Positions 56,601-64,000 of a DNA stretch of 64,000 nucleotides are shown piece by piece. The position numbers and the translations under genes were made by a program. Positions within the stretch are counted from its first letter, which is position 1. Every line of letters begins with the position of its first letter. The stretch is taken from contig NZ_CP146986.1 in assembly GCF_037126175.1 (NCBI RefSeq), positions 2,942,501 to 3,006,500 of the forward strand. The letters are read 5' to 3'. The DNA comes from Pseudomonas sp. RSB 5.4. GTDB taxonomy: Bacteria; Pseudomonadota; Gammaproteobacteria; Pseudomonadales; Pseudomonadaceae. Below the pieces are notes generated by a model, which saw only the letters and a program-made list of their open reading frames with translations, searched no databases and was not told where the DNA came from.

Positions 56601-58684
56601 CGGCGCTGAACATCCACATCACGCAAGACCTGAAGCTCAAGCAGCTGATTCGTGACCACGCGCTCGACCGTCAAGCGTTGCTGAACCTGTTGTCGCAAAA
56701 TCCGATTCGCAAACCCGCTTACGACCCCACCGTGATGCGTCTGCGTGGCGGAACCAGCGGCTATCGGCGCATGCCCGTCAACACGCCGACGCTGCACGCC
56801 CATGCCCACTGGCTGCTGCCGCACTTGCTGCCTGAAGAACTCAACGCGTTCGTCGAGCGCCTGCAACGCCATCCGGACGGCCCACGAATCGAACTCAGCC
56901 GCTTGATCGCTGAACGCAACCGCCTCGACGCGATGCTGAATCCGTGGGCGGAGAGTGTTCCGCTCGTTCATCCAGAGACCGGCACCCGCCTCACCACCGA
57001 GCAATATGCGATCCAGCGCCATCGCCGGCGGCAGATGCGCGTCGACATCCTGGACTGCTGGAAGCAGCAGGTTTCCTTGCCGGAGAACACCGAGCAGACC
57101 ATCGATCTGCGCCTGTCACAGCCGATCATGGGAGAGCTGCCAGCGCTGGAAGTGAACTTCAGTCACGTGGACTACCTGACCATCGAGGGGGTCGGCAGTA
57201 CTCAGGGTGTACACAGCTTTCTGAACTGTTTCTCCGGCTTGCGTCGCCTGGCACTGCGCAACTTCCAGTTGGGCAACCTGCCGGAGTCGATCAGCCGGTC
57301 ACCACAACTGCGCGAGCTGATTCTCAGCGACTGCGGCGTCACCCTGACAGCCGAGAGCCACACCACACTGGCGGCGTTGACTCAGCTGAGAACCCTGGAC
57401 CTGTTCAGGAACCCGCTCGGACTCACCCCCAATGTCGAAAAAATGCCCCGACTCAATTACATCGATGTATCGGAGACCGGCATTTTTGAACTGCCACCCG
57501 GCCTGGTCACGCGCCCGCTCTTGCGCACTGCGCTGCTCAACGACAACCAGATCCGGTCGTTGCATCTCGCTCTCTTCGAACTGCCCAACAACGTTCCGGA
57601 AGGCTTCGATCTGAGCGGCAATCCGATTGCCAGCGCAGACCGGGAGCGCATCAAACGCCACTTCAACGACACCCGACAGGACTTCGGCGTAATGGCCGAA
57701 CAGACTGATCTGTTGCGCGTACAAGCGCTGTACACGCAGATGGACCTTGAGCAGGCCAGTGAGTTTTTCTACCTGCTACCCGGCACCCTGGCCGAAGGTC
57801 GAAGCGAACTTGCACGGCTGGAGCTTGAATACAGCGACTTGAGTAGCAACCTCGCCGACTGGACGACCGACCACCCTGCCCTGCACCCGATCAGTGGCGA
57901 GCCCTTCACGATCGAGCAGGTGTTGAACGAGCGTGCAGCACGTCAGGAATTCAAATCCCTCATTGAGCAGTGCTGGCGACGGGAAACCGAGCAGGATGAA
58001 CCGGATCAGAACCTCCAGCCACTGCATGACTTGAACCTGGCGACGATCATCTCCGGCGACTTACCCGTACTCAATGCGGATTTCAGCCATGTCACCCATT
58101 TGTACCTCAGAAGCCTGCCGGGCCAGACGTTCGGAGTGGACAAGTTTGTCGAGACGTTCGCCAGTCTCAGAGGACTGACGATCTACCAATATCGACTGGA
58201 ACACATTCCGCCGGCCGTGTTTCGCATGACTGACCTGACCTATTTGTCGCTCTCACAGTGCGAGCTGACGATCACGCCGCAAAACGCCCTTGAGCTTGCG
58301 CAAATGGAGCGCCTGGATCACCTGGACCTGAGTGACAACCCGTTGGGCGAGACCCCGGATGTCAGCCAGATGACCCATCTGTCGACGCTGATGCTGGACA
58401 ACAGCGGCATCACCAGCCTGCCGCCGGGCTTGCTGCAACTCGAACACCTGGAAATCGCCGACCTGAGCGACAACGCAATCACCCAGGTTCCCAGCGATAT
58501 TCTGGAGTTGCCAGAAGAACGTGCAGAAAAATTCAGCCTGCGGGGCAATCCGCTCTCTGAGCTCAGCCTGCAACGGCTGATCGCCTACTTCAGAAAGCAT
58601 CGCATCGATTTCGGCGTGGAGGACGTCATCGAACGAGCGGAAATGGAGGTGTCCACGTCCGAAGATTCCGGGGTCGATGAGTGA
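53639..58684 (+). CDS. Giant leucine-rich-repeat protein, dermonecrotic-toxin (DUF6543)-like, no NEL domain
   Basis: 1681 residues. The N-terminal 1100 residues resemble the DUF6543/dermonecrotic toxin region of Pseudomonas LRR effectors, with hydrophobic helices near residues 437-525 (LLNLVAFVALPFVPFLGELM, VGTFAAGGAIAVSEF). Two LRR blocks follow, near 1160-1335 (LRELILSDCGVTL, LRTLDLFRNPLG, LRTALLNDNQIRSLHL) and 1475-1645 (LTYLSLSQCELTI, LDHLDLSDNPLG, LEIADLSDNAITQVP), joined by a helical linker. Relatives often end in a NEL E3-ligase domain after the LRRs; this one stops with EVSTSEDSGVDE. No signal peptide; ribosome site weak. A secreted effector or interbacterial toxin is likely but unproven. 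It ends 26 bp from the convergent argR. Confidence 0.75.
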   Translation: MIQETTPALAALPDTLLLPRQDAHYQPLLQAIPTWLSQAAAHKRAALKRASPLLPANRKQASRNEHAKLRALNAAHWTAHNRVERSLARLQDPKAFAEPLLRAELEKRFGLNLDVRQTCLRLYLPDHVPWLRLKSGAARTWTVSLLDATLHNFESSETSADAFESASGYVSQPSSEGQFSMLPNILKAMPIPAFTRLCRELDIGRRYSIYLQDNLGISNPLVAAVLQPQVCTSDKAALVAALQMAYMQKLLGADVHRLILGLLDGLQHLRLNRQAWHCHALTMMKVSLTGIVLFAPNLEAAHAAARVVAYIPDDPQHPVKEYASSAAFAEELAQRLRDPDYQVFFSRFIDHAERGAFFGQLRAVLSPVTWQPVPVGDPRPTWREHPTVRPALQIVATPIRGDLWVYLYQRKLDKMLNDARVIAVSTAMVDRKARWALWDSFTDIAQSLLNLVAFVALPFVPFLGELMLAYTAYQLLDETFESIVDWAEGQSGEAFAHLMGIVESMVQVGTFAAGGAIAVSEFRALLPADVVQFIDRFIPVKTVNGKTRYWKPDLRPYEWSGTLPKDVRSDVLGLQTHQGKSLLALEDKVYAVSLDPETGTHRIDHPTRPEAYKPALRHNTAGAWQTEIDQPLGWNRATVLSRSSTQMQRLPAALRERLLNISGSEENSLRQMHVEREQLPPLLSDTLLRWQIDQDIQLFIEQIGSPHAEDYLKADPATQLQLLFDNGDWPADRGLQLIDRQGRTLWRSPVADVPFIQIEGSRLDDGNLLKTCLQRLTESQRRRLLSEASHTPAPSAEARATHLRRTVAELAQRKRQNLFEDRYRQLQRGASPLVQVLMDAEPGLPKALAQSILETASDAEYLQLQRGTLSERLVTLTQETGLHVRVTRAFEGLELQATVNNLDTDRLALHSLPRLPGWSQTMRLELRHYTYSGQLIDSLGAQDALVRKVLVLTEQGDYQPFDATGESLSAPGSLYSTLLHALPDAERSALNIHITQDLKLKQLIRDHALDRQALLNLLSQNPIRKPAYDPTVMRLRGGTSGYRRMPVNTPTLHAHAHWLLPHLLPEELNAFVERLQRHPDGPRIELSRLIAERNRLDAMLNPWAESVPLVHPETGTRLTTEQYAIQRHRRRQMRVDILDCWKQQVSLPENTEQTIDLRLSQPIMGELPALEVNFSHVDYLTIEGVGSTQGVHSFLNCFSGLRRLALRNFQLGNLPESISRSPQLRELILSDCGVTLTAESHTTLAALTQLRTLDLFRNPLGLTPNVEKMPRLNYIDVSETGIFELPPGLVTRPLLRTALLNDNQIRSLHLALFELPNNVPEGFDLSGNPIASADRERIKRHFNDTRQDFGVMAEQTDLLRVQALYTQMDLEQASEFFYLLPGTLAEGRSELARLELEYSDLSSNLADWTTDHPALHPISGEPFTIEQVLNERAARQEFKSLIEQCWRRETEQDEPDQNLQPLHDLNLATIISGDLPVLNADFSHVTHLYLRSLPGQTFGVDKFVETFASLRGLTIYQYRLEHIPPAVFRMTDLTYLSLSQCELTITPQNALELAQMERLDHLDLSDNPLGETPDVSQMTHLSTLMLDNSGITSLPPGLLQLEHLEIADLSDNAITQVPSDILELPEERAEKFSLRGNPLSELSLQRLIAYFRKHRIDFGVEDVIERAEMEVSTSEDSGVDE

Positions 58685-58710
58685 CGGTCAGCGGTTTCTG
58701 CCGGGGTGCG

Positions 58711-59703
58711 TCAATTGCGCTCCGGCGGCACCGACGACAGTTCGAACGGACTGCTGCTGCGCCGCTGGTTGCGATCTTCCCGCGGCGTGGCGCCGAAGAA
58801 GTTGCGATAGGCGCTGGAGAAATGCGGCCCCGAGGAGAAACCGCAGGACAGGCCGATCTGGATGATCGACTTGCTGGTCTGCATCAACATCTGCCGGGCC
58901 TTGTTCAGGCGCAGTTCCAGGTAGTACTGGCTCGGCACGCGGTTGAGGTATTGCTTGAAGATCCGCTCCAGCTGCCGACGGGACACGCACACGTGCTGGG
59001 CGATTTCGTCGGTGGTCAGCGGCTCTTCGATGTTGGCTTCCATCAGCAACACGGCTTGCGTGAGCTTCGGATGGCTGGAACCGAGGCGGTTCTGCAATGG
59101 GATGCGCTGACGCTCGCCGCCCTCGCGGATGCGCTCGACCACCAGTTCTTCGGACACAGCACCGGCCAGTTCTGCCCCATGATCACGGGCCAGCACCGCC
59201 AGCAGCAGGTCGAGTACCGACATGCCGCCGCACGCGGTCAGGCGATCACGATCCCAGTCGAACAGGTGACTGGTGGCGATGACTTTCGGGAAGCGCTCGG
59301 CGAAATCGTCCTGCCAGCGCCAGTGCACGGCCGCGCGATAACCGTCGAGCAGACCGAGTTGCGCCAACGGATACACGCCTGCCGACAGACCACCGATCAC
59401 GCAACCGGCCCGCACCAGTTGCTTGAGCGCGCTGCTGAGTGCCGGGGCCAGGGTGGTCGGCGGTTCGTCGGCGAGCAGGAACAGTTTCTGGAAGTTTTCC
59501 AGCTTGCCGGTCCAGGCCTCGCCCGGCAGTTGCCAGGCGCCTTCGGCCGTGGCTTCGGTGCTGGCTTCGGCCTGCAGGAACGACAGTTCGTAAACCACCT
59601 CCGGGTGCACCCGCTGAGCAACACGCAAGGCCTCCTCCGCCAGCGCCAGCGTCAGAGCTTTAGTGCTGGGCCAAATCAGGAAACCAATTCGATGGGCAGT
59701 CAT
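58711..59703 (-). CDS. argR: Transcriptional regulator ArgR (AraC/XylS family)
   Basis: A 330-residue regulator of the pseudomonad ArgR type, unrelated to E. coli ArgR. An N-terminal DJ-1/PfpI-like (GATase1-like) domain (MTAHRIGFLIWPSTKALTLA, GCVIGGLSAGVYPLAQLGLL) is followed by the AraC HTH (EEPLTTDEIAQHVCVSRRQL, QIGLSCGFSSGPHFSSAYRN, FFGATPREDR). ATG 59703 is chosen because the longer frame reads REP sequence. It activates aru and aot operons with arginine and represses biosynthetic genes. Downstream of aotP after a 230-bp gap. Confidence 0.93.
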   Translation of the reverse strand: MTAHRIGFLIWPSTKALTLALAEEALRVAQRVHPEVVYELSFLQAEASTEATAEGAWQLPGEAWTGKLENFQKLFLLADEPPTTLAPALSSALKQLVRAGCVIGGLSAGVYPLAQLGLLDGYRAAVHWRWQDDFAERFPKVIATSHLFDWDRDRLTACGGMSVLDLLLAVLARDHGAELAGAVSEELVVERIREGGERQRIPLQNRLGSSHPKLTQAVLLMEANIEEPLTTDEIAQHVCVSRRQLERIFKQYLNRVPSQYYLELRLNKARQMLMQTSKSIIQIGLSCGFSSGPHFSSAYRNFFGATPREDRNQRRSSSPFELSSVPPERN

Positions 59704-59782
59704 GGGCGGGCAATCCGAAACGAAGAACGGTGATGAGGCAAGGGCCAATGCTAGCCCGTAATCGAAACTGTCGCAGATCCAT

Positions 59783-59874
59783 TGTGGGAGCGGGCTTGCT
59801 CGCGAATGCGGTAGATCAGACACCAATGATGTCGACTGAAACACCGCTTTCGCGAGCAAGCCCGCTCCCACAGA
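59783..59874. repeat. REP pair (REPIN-like) between aotP and argR
   Basis: Inverted GAGCGGGCTTGCTCGCGAA arms; the spacer is close in sequence to that of the pair at 51955-52044 (both contain ATGTCGACTGA), so they are probably copies of one mobile unit. Confidence 0.85.
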
Positions 59875-59933
59875 GGGCCGAGCAAGTCTTCAGGTCGCGA
59901 AGCATGACCTAATTTGGTGCATAACGGGAGCGA

Positions 59934-60698
59934 TTACTTGAGGCTACCCGACAGGAATTGTTGCAAGCGCTCGGATTGCGGATTGACCAGCACTTCGCGC
60001 GGGTTGCCGCTCTCTTCCACCACACCTTTGTGCAGGAACACCAACTGGTTCGACACTTCACGGGCGAAGCCCATTTCGTGCGTGACCACGACCATGGTGC
60101 GGCCTTCCTGAGCCAGCGCTTGCATCACTTTGAGTACGTCGCCAACCAGCTCCGGGTCGAGGGCCGAAGTCGGCTCGTCGAACAGCATCACTTCCGGTTC
60201 CATCGCCAGCGCACGGGCAATTGCCACACGTTGCTGCTCGCCACCGGACATGTGCCCCGGGAACGCGTCTTTGCGATGGGCCACGCCAACCTTGTTCAGG
60301 TAGTGCTCGGCCTTCTCGCGCGCTTCAGCCTTGGACACGCCCAGTACGTGGACCGGCGCTTCCATGATGTTTTCCAGCGCGGTCATGTGCGACCACAGGT
60401 TGAAATGCTGGAACACCATCGACAGGCGCGAACGCATGCGCTGCAGCTGTTTCGGATCAGCGGCTTTCAGCGCGCCGTCCTTGTTCGCCACCAGCTTCAG
60501 CTCTTCGTTGTTGAGCAGGATCTTGCCCGCGTGCGGCTGCTCAAGCAGGTTGATGCAGCGCAGGAAAGTACTTTTGCCGGAGCCACTGGAGCCGATGATG
60601 CTGATCACATCGCCGGCTGCCGCTTTCAGGGACACGCCCTTGAGCACTTCGTGACTGCCATAGCGTTTATGCAGGTCTTGGACTTCAAGTTTGTACAT
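59934..60698 (-). CDS. aotP: Arginine/ornithine ABC transporter ATP-binding protein
   Basis: A 254-residue ATPase of the polar amino acid importer family: Walker A GSSGSGKST, signature MSGGEQQRVAIARAL, Walker B VMLFDEPTSALD, switch VVVTHEMGFA. ATG 60698 (MYKLEVQDLHKRYGSH) is the family start. Last transporter gene before argR. Confidence 0.95.
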   Translation of the reverse strand: MYKLEVQDLHKRYGSHEVLKGVSLKAAAGDVISIIGSSGSGKSTFLRCINLLEQPHAGKILLNNEELKLVANKDGALKAADPKQLQRMRSRLSMVFQHFNLWSHMTALENIMEAPVHVLGVSKAEAREKAEHYLNKVGVAHRKDAFPGHMSGGEQQRVAIARALAMEPEVMLFDEPTSALDPELVGDVLKVMQALAQEGRTMVVVTHEMGFAREVSNQLVFLHKGVVEESGNPREVLVNPQSERLQQFLSGSLK

Positions 60699-60725
60699 GC
60701 GGTCGGTTCTCACAAAAACAGTCAG

Positions 60726-61838
60726 TCAGTCGTTGAGCAAGCGCCCGTGACGCAGCGCTTCGCGCCCCGCCACCTTGGCCAGCCAGAAACCGGGTTGGGC
60801 ATAGCGCAGCCGTTCAATGGCAAACAGCACCCCGGACGTACCAGCACACACCGTGCTGACCCGATCGGACACAGGGTCGATCACTTCGAAAATCTCATCC
60901 CCGGCTTCAACCCACTCGCCGGGTTTACGCAGAAAACTCACCACACCGGGGTGCGGTGCCAACAGCAATTCAGTGCCTTCGAACGGCATGCCTTCGCACG
61001 CTTCGTTGGCCGGTTTCGGCCACTCGCCCGTGATCAGGCCCTGCTCGGCAAGGAACGCCAGAATGCCTTCGGCCCAGGCCACCGCATCAGCGCGGTCGGT
61101 ATTGGCCTGACCGCCGAGCTCGACGGTAGTCGCCAGGCACGCCAGCGGAATCTGCGCATCCGGGAACTGCCGCGACAGGCGCAGCCACGGCAACGAGCAC
61201 GCTTCATCGAAGGAGCTGCCGCCGGAATCTTCCGCCAGCAACCCGACCTTCACATTCAGGTGCGCGGCCAGCGAACGCCACTGCGGCCAATGCTGCGGCA
61301 GCGCATACATGTGCAGCGCGGCTTCAGCGTCGCAATGCAGATCGAGCACCACGTCGGCGGTGCAGGCGTGGCTGAGCAAAACGCGCTGCATGCCTTGCAA
61401 CTGGCTGCTCGCCTCGGGCAATGCCGCCAGATGATCAGCCATGGCCTGACGGATCAGGCGAATGTTGGCGTGCGGATCGTCACCGAGACGCTCGGCCAGC
61501 GCCGCCGCAACCGGCGCGCTCAGCTCGACGAAATCACGGTTGAAATTCTTGCCGCTGCCCGCCTCGAAACGCCCCTGATGATTGCCTTGCAGCAACTGGC
61601 CGAGGCCCAGCGGGTTGGCGACCGGCACCAGTTCGATCACACCGTTGAGCAGGCCCTGGGCTTCGAGCTCGCCAAGGCGCTTTTTCAGCTCCCAGGCGGT
61701 GCGCATGCCGGGCAGTTCGTCGGCGTGCAGGCTGGCCTGGATGTAAGCCTTGCGCTCGCCGCTGCCGAAGCGGAAGACCGAGATCTTGCGCTCGCTGCCC
61801 AGGTGGCTCCACGGCAATACGTGGTCGATGCGTTCCAT
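60726..61838 (-). CDS. aotO: Succinylglutamate desuccinylase/aspartoacylase family protein (AotO)
   Basis: A 370-residue zinc-peptidase-like protein with the metal ligands in QASLHADELPGMR and VLDLHCDAEAAL. In P. aeruginosa aotO lies in the aotJQMOP operon but is not required for uptake, as I recall. The family relation to AstE suggests hydrolysis of an N-acyl amino acid. It is 2 bp from aotM and 27 bp before aotP. Confidence 0.85.
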   Translation of the reverse strand: MERIDHVLPWSHLGSERKISVFRFGSGERKAYIQASLHADELPGMRTAWELKKRLGELEAQGLLNGVIELVPVANPLGLGQLLQGNHQGRFEAGSGKNFNRDFVELSAPVAAALAERLGDDPHANIRLIRQAMADHLAALPEASSQLQGMQRVLLSHACTADVVLDLHCDAEAALHMYALPQHWPQWRSLAAHLNVKVGLLAEDSGGSSFDEACSLPWLRLSRQFPDAQIPLACLATTVELGGQANTDRADAVAWAEGILAFLAEQGLITGEWPKPANEACEGMPFEGTELLLAPHPGVVSFLRKPGEWVEAGDEIFEVIDPVSDRVSTVCAGTSGVLFAIERLRYAQPGFWLAKVAGREALRHGRLLND

Positions 61839-61839
61839 A

Positions 61840-62538
61840 TCAGTGCTTCCGCGGGGCCAGGTAGCTCAACCAGCGGCGCTCGGCCAGCTTGAACAGCTTC
61901 ACCAGAATGAAGGTCAGGCACAGGTAGAACACGCCGGCGGTGATGTACGCCTCGAACGGCAGGTAGTACTGCGCGTTGACGGTACGGGCCGCGCCGGTGA
62001 TGTCGATCAGGGTCACGATGGACGCCAGACTGGTGGTCTGCAGCATCATGATCACTTCGTTGCTGTACTGCGGCAGCGCCCGGCGCAGGGCCGATGGCAA
62101 CAGAATGCGCTTGTACAGTTTGAAGCGCGACATGCCCATGGCCTTGGCGGCTTCAATCTCGCCGTTCGGCGTGGCCTTGAGGCTGCCGGCAATGATCTCG
62201 GCGGTGTAGGCGCTGGTGTTGATCGCGAACGCCAGGCACGCACAGAACGTCGCGCTGGACAGCCACGGCCACAAGAAGCTTTCACGTACTGCTTCGAACT
62301 GCGCCAGACCGTAGTAGATCAGGAACAGCTGCACCAGCATCGGCGTGCCGCGGATCACGTAGGTGTAGAGCCACGCGGCGCCATTGACGATCGGGTTCTT
62401 GGAGACGCGCATCAGGCCCAGCGGCAGTGCCGCCAACAGACCGAACAACAGCGACAGCGCGAGCAGTTTGAGGGTGGTCAGCAGGCCGCCGAGGTACAGC
62501 GGCATGGCCTCCCAAATGACGTTGTAGTCGAAGATCAT
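61840..62538 (-). CDS. aotM: Arginine/ornithine ABC transporter permease
   Basis: A 232-residue inner-membrane permease of the HisM type with about five helices and the coupling motif EIEAAKAMGMSRFKLYKRIL then LPSALRRALPQYSNE. It overlaps aotQ by 4 bp, so the two permease subunits are co-translated. Confidence 0.93.
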   Translation of the reverse strand: MIFDYNVIWEAMPLYLGGLLTTLKLLALSLLFGLLAALPLGLMRVSKNPIVNGAAWLYTYVIRGTPMLVQLFLIYYGLAQFEAVRESFLWPWLSSATFCACLAFAINTSAYTAEIIAGSLKATPNGEIEAAKAMGMSRFKLYKRILLPSALRRALPQYSNEVIMMLQTTSLASIVTLIDITGAARTVNAQYYLPFEAYITAGVFYLCLTFILVKLFKLAERRWLSYLAPRKH

Positions 62539-63224
62539 AGATCAGCCGCCCTTACGCCTACCGAGTAGCGCTTCTCAAGGTGACGCAGCGCCAGCAACGA
62601 GACACTGGTGATCACCAGGTACATCGCCGCCACTGCGAGGAAGAAGGTGAAAGGCTCGCGGGTGGCATCCGCCGCCTGCTTGGCCTTGAACATCATGTCT
62701 TGCAGACCGACCACCGAAATCAGCGCGGTGGCCTTGGTCAGCACCAGCCAGTTGTTGGTGAAACCAGGGATCGCCAGACGAATCATCTGCGGCACCATCA
62801 CCCGGAAGAACACCTGAAAACTGCTCATGCCGTACGCCATGCCCGCTTCGGCCTGGCCTTTGGGGATCGCCATGAACGCGCCACGGAACGTCTCCGACAG
62901 GTACGCACCGAAGATGAAACCGAGGGTGCCGATACCGGCGGCCAGCGGGTTCAGATCGATGTAGTCGTCATAACCGAGCATCGGCGCAACACGGTTGAGC
63001 AAGTCCTGACCGCCGTAAAAGATCAGCAGGATCAGCACCAGGTCGGGAATCCCGCGGATCACCGTGGAATACAGATCGCCCAGCCACGCCAGCCAACGAA
63101 TCGGCGACAGGCGCAGCGCGACCCCGATCAGCCCGAGAACGATGGCCAGGGCCATGGACGACAAGGCGAGCTGAAGCGTCAGCCATGCGCCATCGAGGAT
63201 GACAGCCCCGTAGCCTTTCAACAT
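62535..63224 (-). CDS. aotQ: Arginine/ornithine ABC transporter permease
   Basis: A 229-residue HisQ-type permease with the EAA-loop IPKGQAEAGMAYGMSSFQVF and RVMVPQMIRLAIPGFTNN. It forms the membrane channel with AotM. Follows aotJ after 91 bp, a usual gap where the binding-protein gene is more strongly expressed. Confidence 0.93.
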   Translation of the reverse strand: MLKGYGAVILDGAWLTLQLALSSMALAIVLGLIGVALRLSPIRWLAWLGDLYSTVIRGIPDLVLILLIFYGGQDLLNRVAPMLGYDDYIDLNPLAAGIGTLGFIFGAYLSETFRGAFMAIPKGQAEAGMAYGMSSFQVFFRVMVPQMIRLAIPGFTNNWLVLTKATALISVVGLQDMMFKAKQAADATREPFTFFLAVAAMYLVITSVSLLALRHLEKRYSVGVRAADL

Positions 63225-63315
63225 GATTCAGGTCCTCGAAAGTTGGGATGAAAAAATGGCGCAAACCGCAGAGATCCTGTTGCTTGCGCCATTTCTGACT
63301 TGTCGCAGAGACGTG

Positions 63316-64000
63316 TTACTTGCCGTAGATATCGAAGGCGAAGTATTTGTCCTGGATGGCTTTGTATTTACCGTTTTCACGGATGGCCGCGATGGCCGCG
63401 TTGATCTTGTCTTTCAGCGCGTCGCCCTTGCGCACAGCGATGCCCACGCCGTCGCCGAAGTATTTGACGTCGGTGAACTGCGGGCCAACGAAGGCGAAGC
63501 CTTTGCCGGAATCAGTGTTCAGGAAGCCGTCCTGCAACAGGGTGGCGTCAGCCACGGTACCGTCGAGACGACCAGCGGCCACGTCGAGGTAGATTTCGTT
63601 CTGCGAGCCGTATGGCTTGATCTCGGCACCCAGCGGGGCCAGGACTTCGCGAGCGAAACGCTCGTGGATCGAACCACGTTGCACACCGATGTTCTTGCCC
63701 TTGAGCTCAGACAGGTTGTCGCTGACAACGGTGCCTTGCTTCATGACCAGACGGGCCGGGGTGTTGTAGTACTTGTTGGTGAAGTCCACGGATTTCTTGC
63801 GGTCTTCAGTGATCGACATGGACGACAGGATCGCGTCGATCTTGCGCACTTTCAGTGCCGGGATCAGACCGTCGAACTCTTGCTCGACCCACACACACTT
63901 GACCTGCATCTGCTCGCACAGGGCGTTGCCGATGTCGTAGTCGAAACCGACGATGCTGCCATCCGGCGCTTTCGAAGCGAACGGAGGGTAAGCCGCTTCG
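63316..64000 (-). CDS. aotJ: Arginine/ornithine-binding periplasmic protein (partial, 5' end off window)
   Basis: 228 codons of a family-3 solute-binding protein; the frame is open to the right edge ([20 protein letters not shown] at its start). Marks: [43 protein letters not shown] and [11 protein letters not shown]. About 30 residues including the signal peptide are missing. It captures arginine/ornithine in the periplasm for AotQMP. Confidence 0.93.
   Translation of the reverse strand, partial: EAAYPPFASKAPDGSIVGFDYDIGNALCEQMQVKCVWVEQEFDGLIPALKVRKIDAILSSMSITEDRKKSVDFTNKYYNTPARLVMKQGTVVSDNLSELKGKNIGVQRGSIHERFAREVLAPLGAEIKPYGSQNEIYLDVAAGRLDGTVADATLLQDGFLNTDSGKGFAFVGPQFTDVKYFGDGVGIAVRKGDALKDKINAAIAAIRENGKYKAIQDKYFAFDIYGK

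Noticed and set aside
58711..59871. Longer version of ArgR
   Set aside because: The added residues translate a REP pair.

Overview
The window is chromosomal DNA of a Pseudomonas of the fluorescens group. The evidence is gene content and order (blocks that, from memory, match P. aeruginosa PAO1 neighbourhoods around phoPQ/dctA/pcpS/nrdA, cheR-cheV-flgAMNZ and aot-argR-aru-alaS-lysC-rsmA), GC-rich coding sequence, and many intergenic REP palindromes of the GAGCGGGCTTGCTCGCGAA type. Most of it is core genome; the accessory parts are an AT-richer stretch at about 28.0-33.4 kb and a single giant gene at 53.6-58.7 kb.

Layout. 1-9.5 kb: partial dctA with an RpoN promoter and two enhancer-like dyads, an AraC-family regulator, phoQ/phoP, a dienelactone hydrolase-like protein, the phosphopantetheinyl transferase pcpS, and an RstB/RstA-like two-component pair. 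9.5-12.4 kb: nrdA, preceded by a promoter with a DnaA box, two NrdR-like boxes 32 bp apart and a long structured leader; nrdB is not in the window. 13-21 kb: flgE, flgD, flgC, flgB, cheR and cheV on the minus strand, divergent from flgA-flgM-flgN-flgZ, with recognisable RpoN and FliA promoters. 21-28 kb: an MFS transporter, a PuuA/PauA-type glutamine synthetase homologue, a histidine kinase and TPR response regulator pair, and an LprI-like secreted protein.

28-33.4 kb is an accessory island ending beside a tRNA-Arg(CCT) gene. It holds an unknown protein, a GIY-YIG (T5orf172) protein, the C-terminal remnant of a lambda-type tail assembly gene, a two-gene cassette resembling the Kiwa anti-phage system (four-helix membrane protein plus DUF4868/KwaB-like protein), a serine recombinase broken by a one-base insertion, and an uncharacterised protein. 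It is best read as a decayed prophage that kept cargo genes.

33.5-53.3 kb: phnN, amrZ, mgtE, four tRNAs (three Arg-ACG, one Ser-GCT), rsmA/csrA, lysC, alaS, ltaE, an FMN riboswitch with a RibH2-type lumazine synthase, then the arginine succinyltransferase (AST) catabolic operon aruC-aruF-aruG-astD-astB-hyp-astE. Its promoter region carries two matches to the pseudomonad ArgR site. 53.6-58.7 kb: a 1681-residue protein with two leucine-rich-repeat blocks and no visible NEL ligase domain, on the opposite strand between argR and aruC. 58.7-64 kb: argR and the arginine/ornithine ABC transporter genes aotP, aotO, aotM, aotQ and partial aotJ. The aot, argR and aru genes together import arginine, sense it and break it down to glutamate and succinate.
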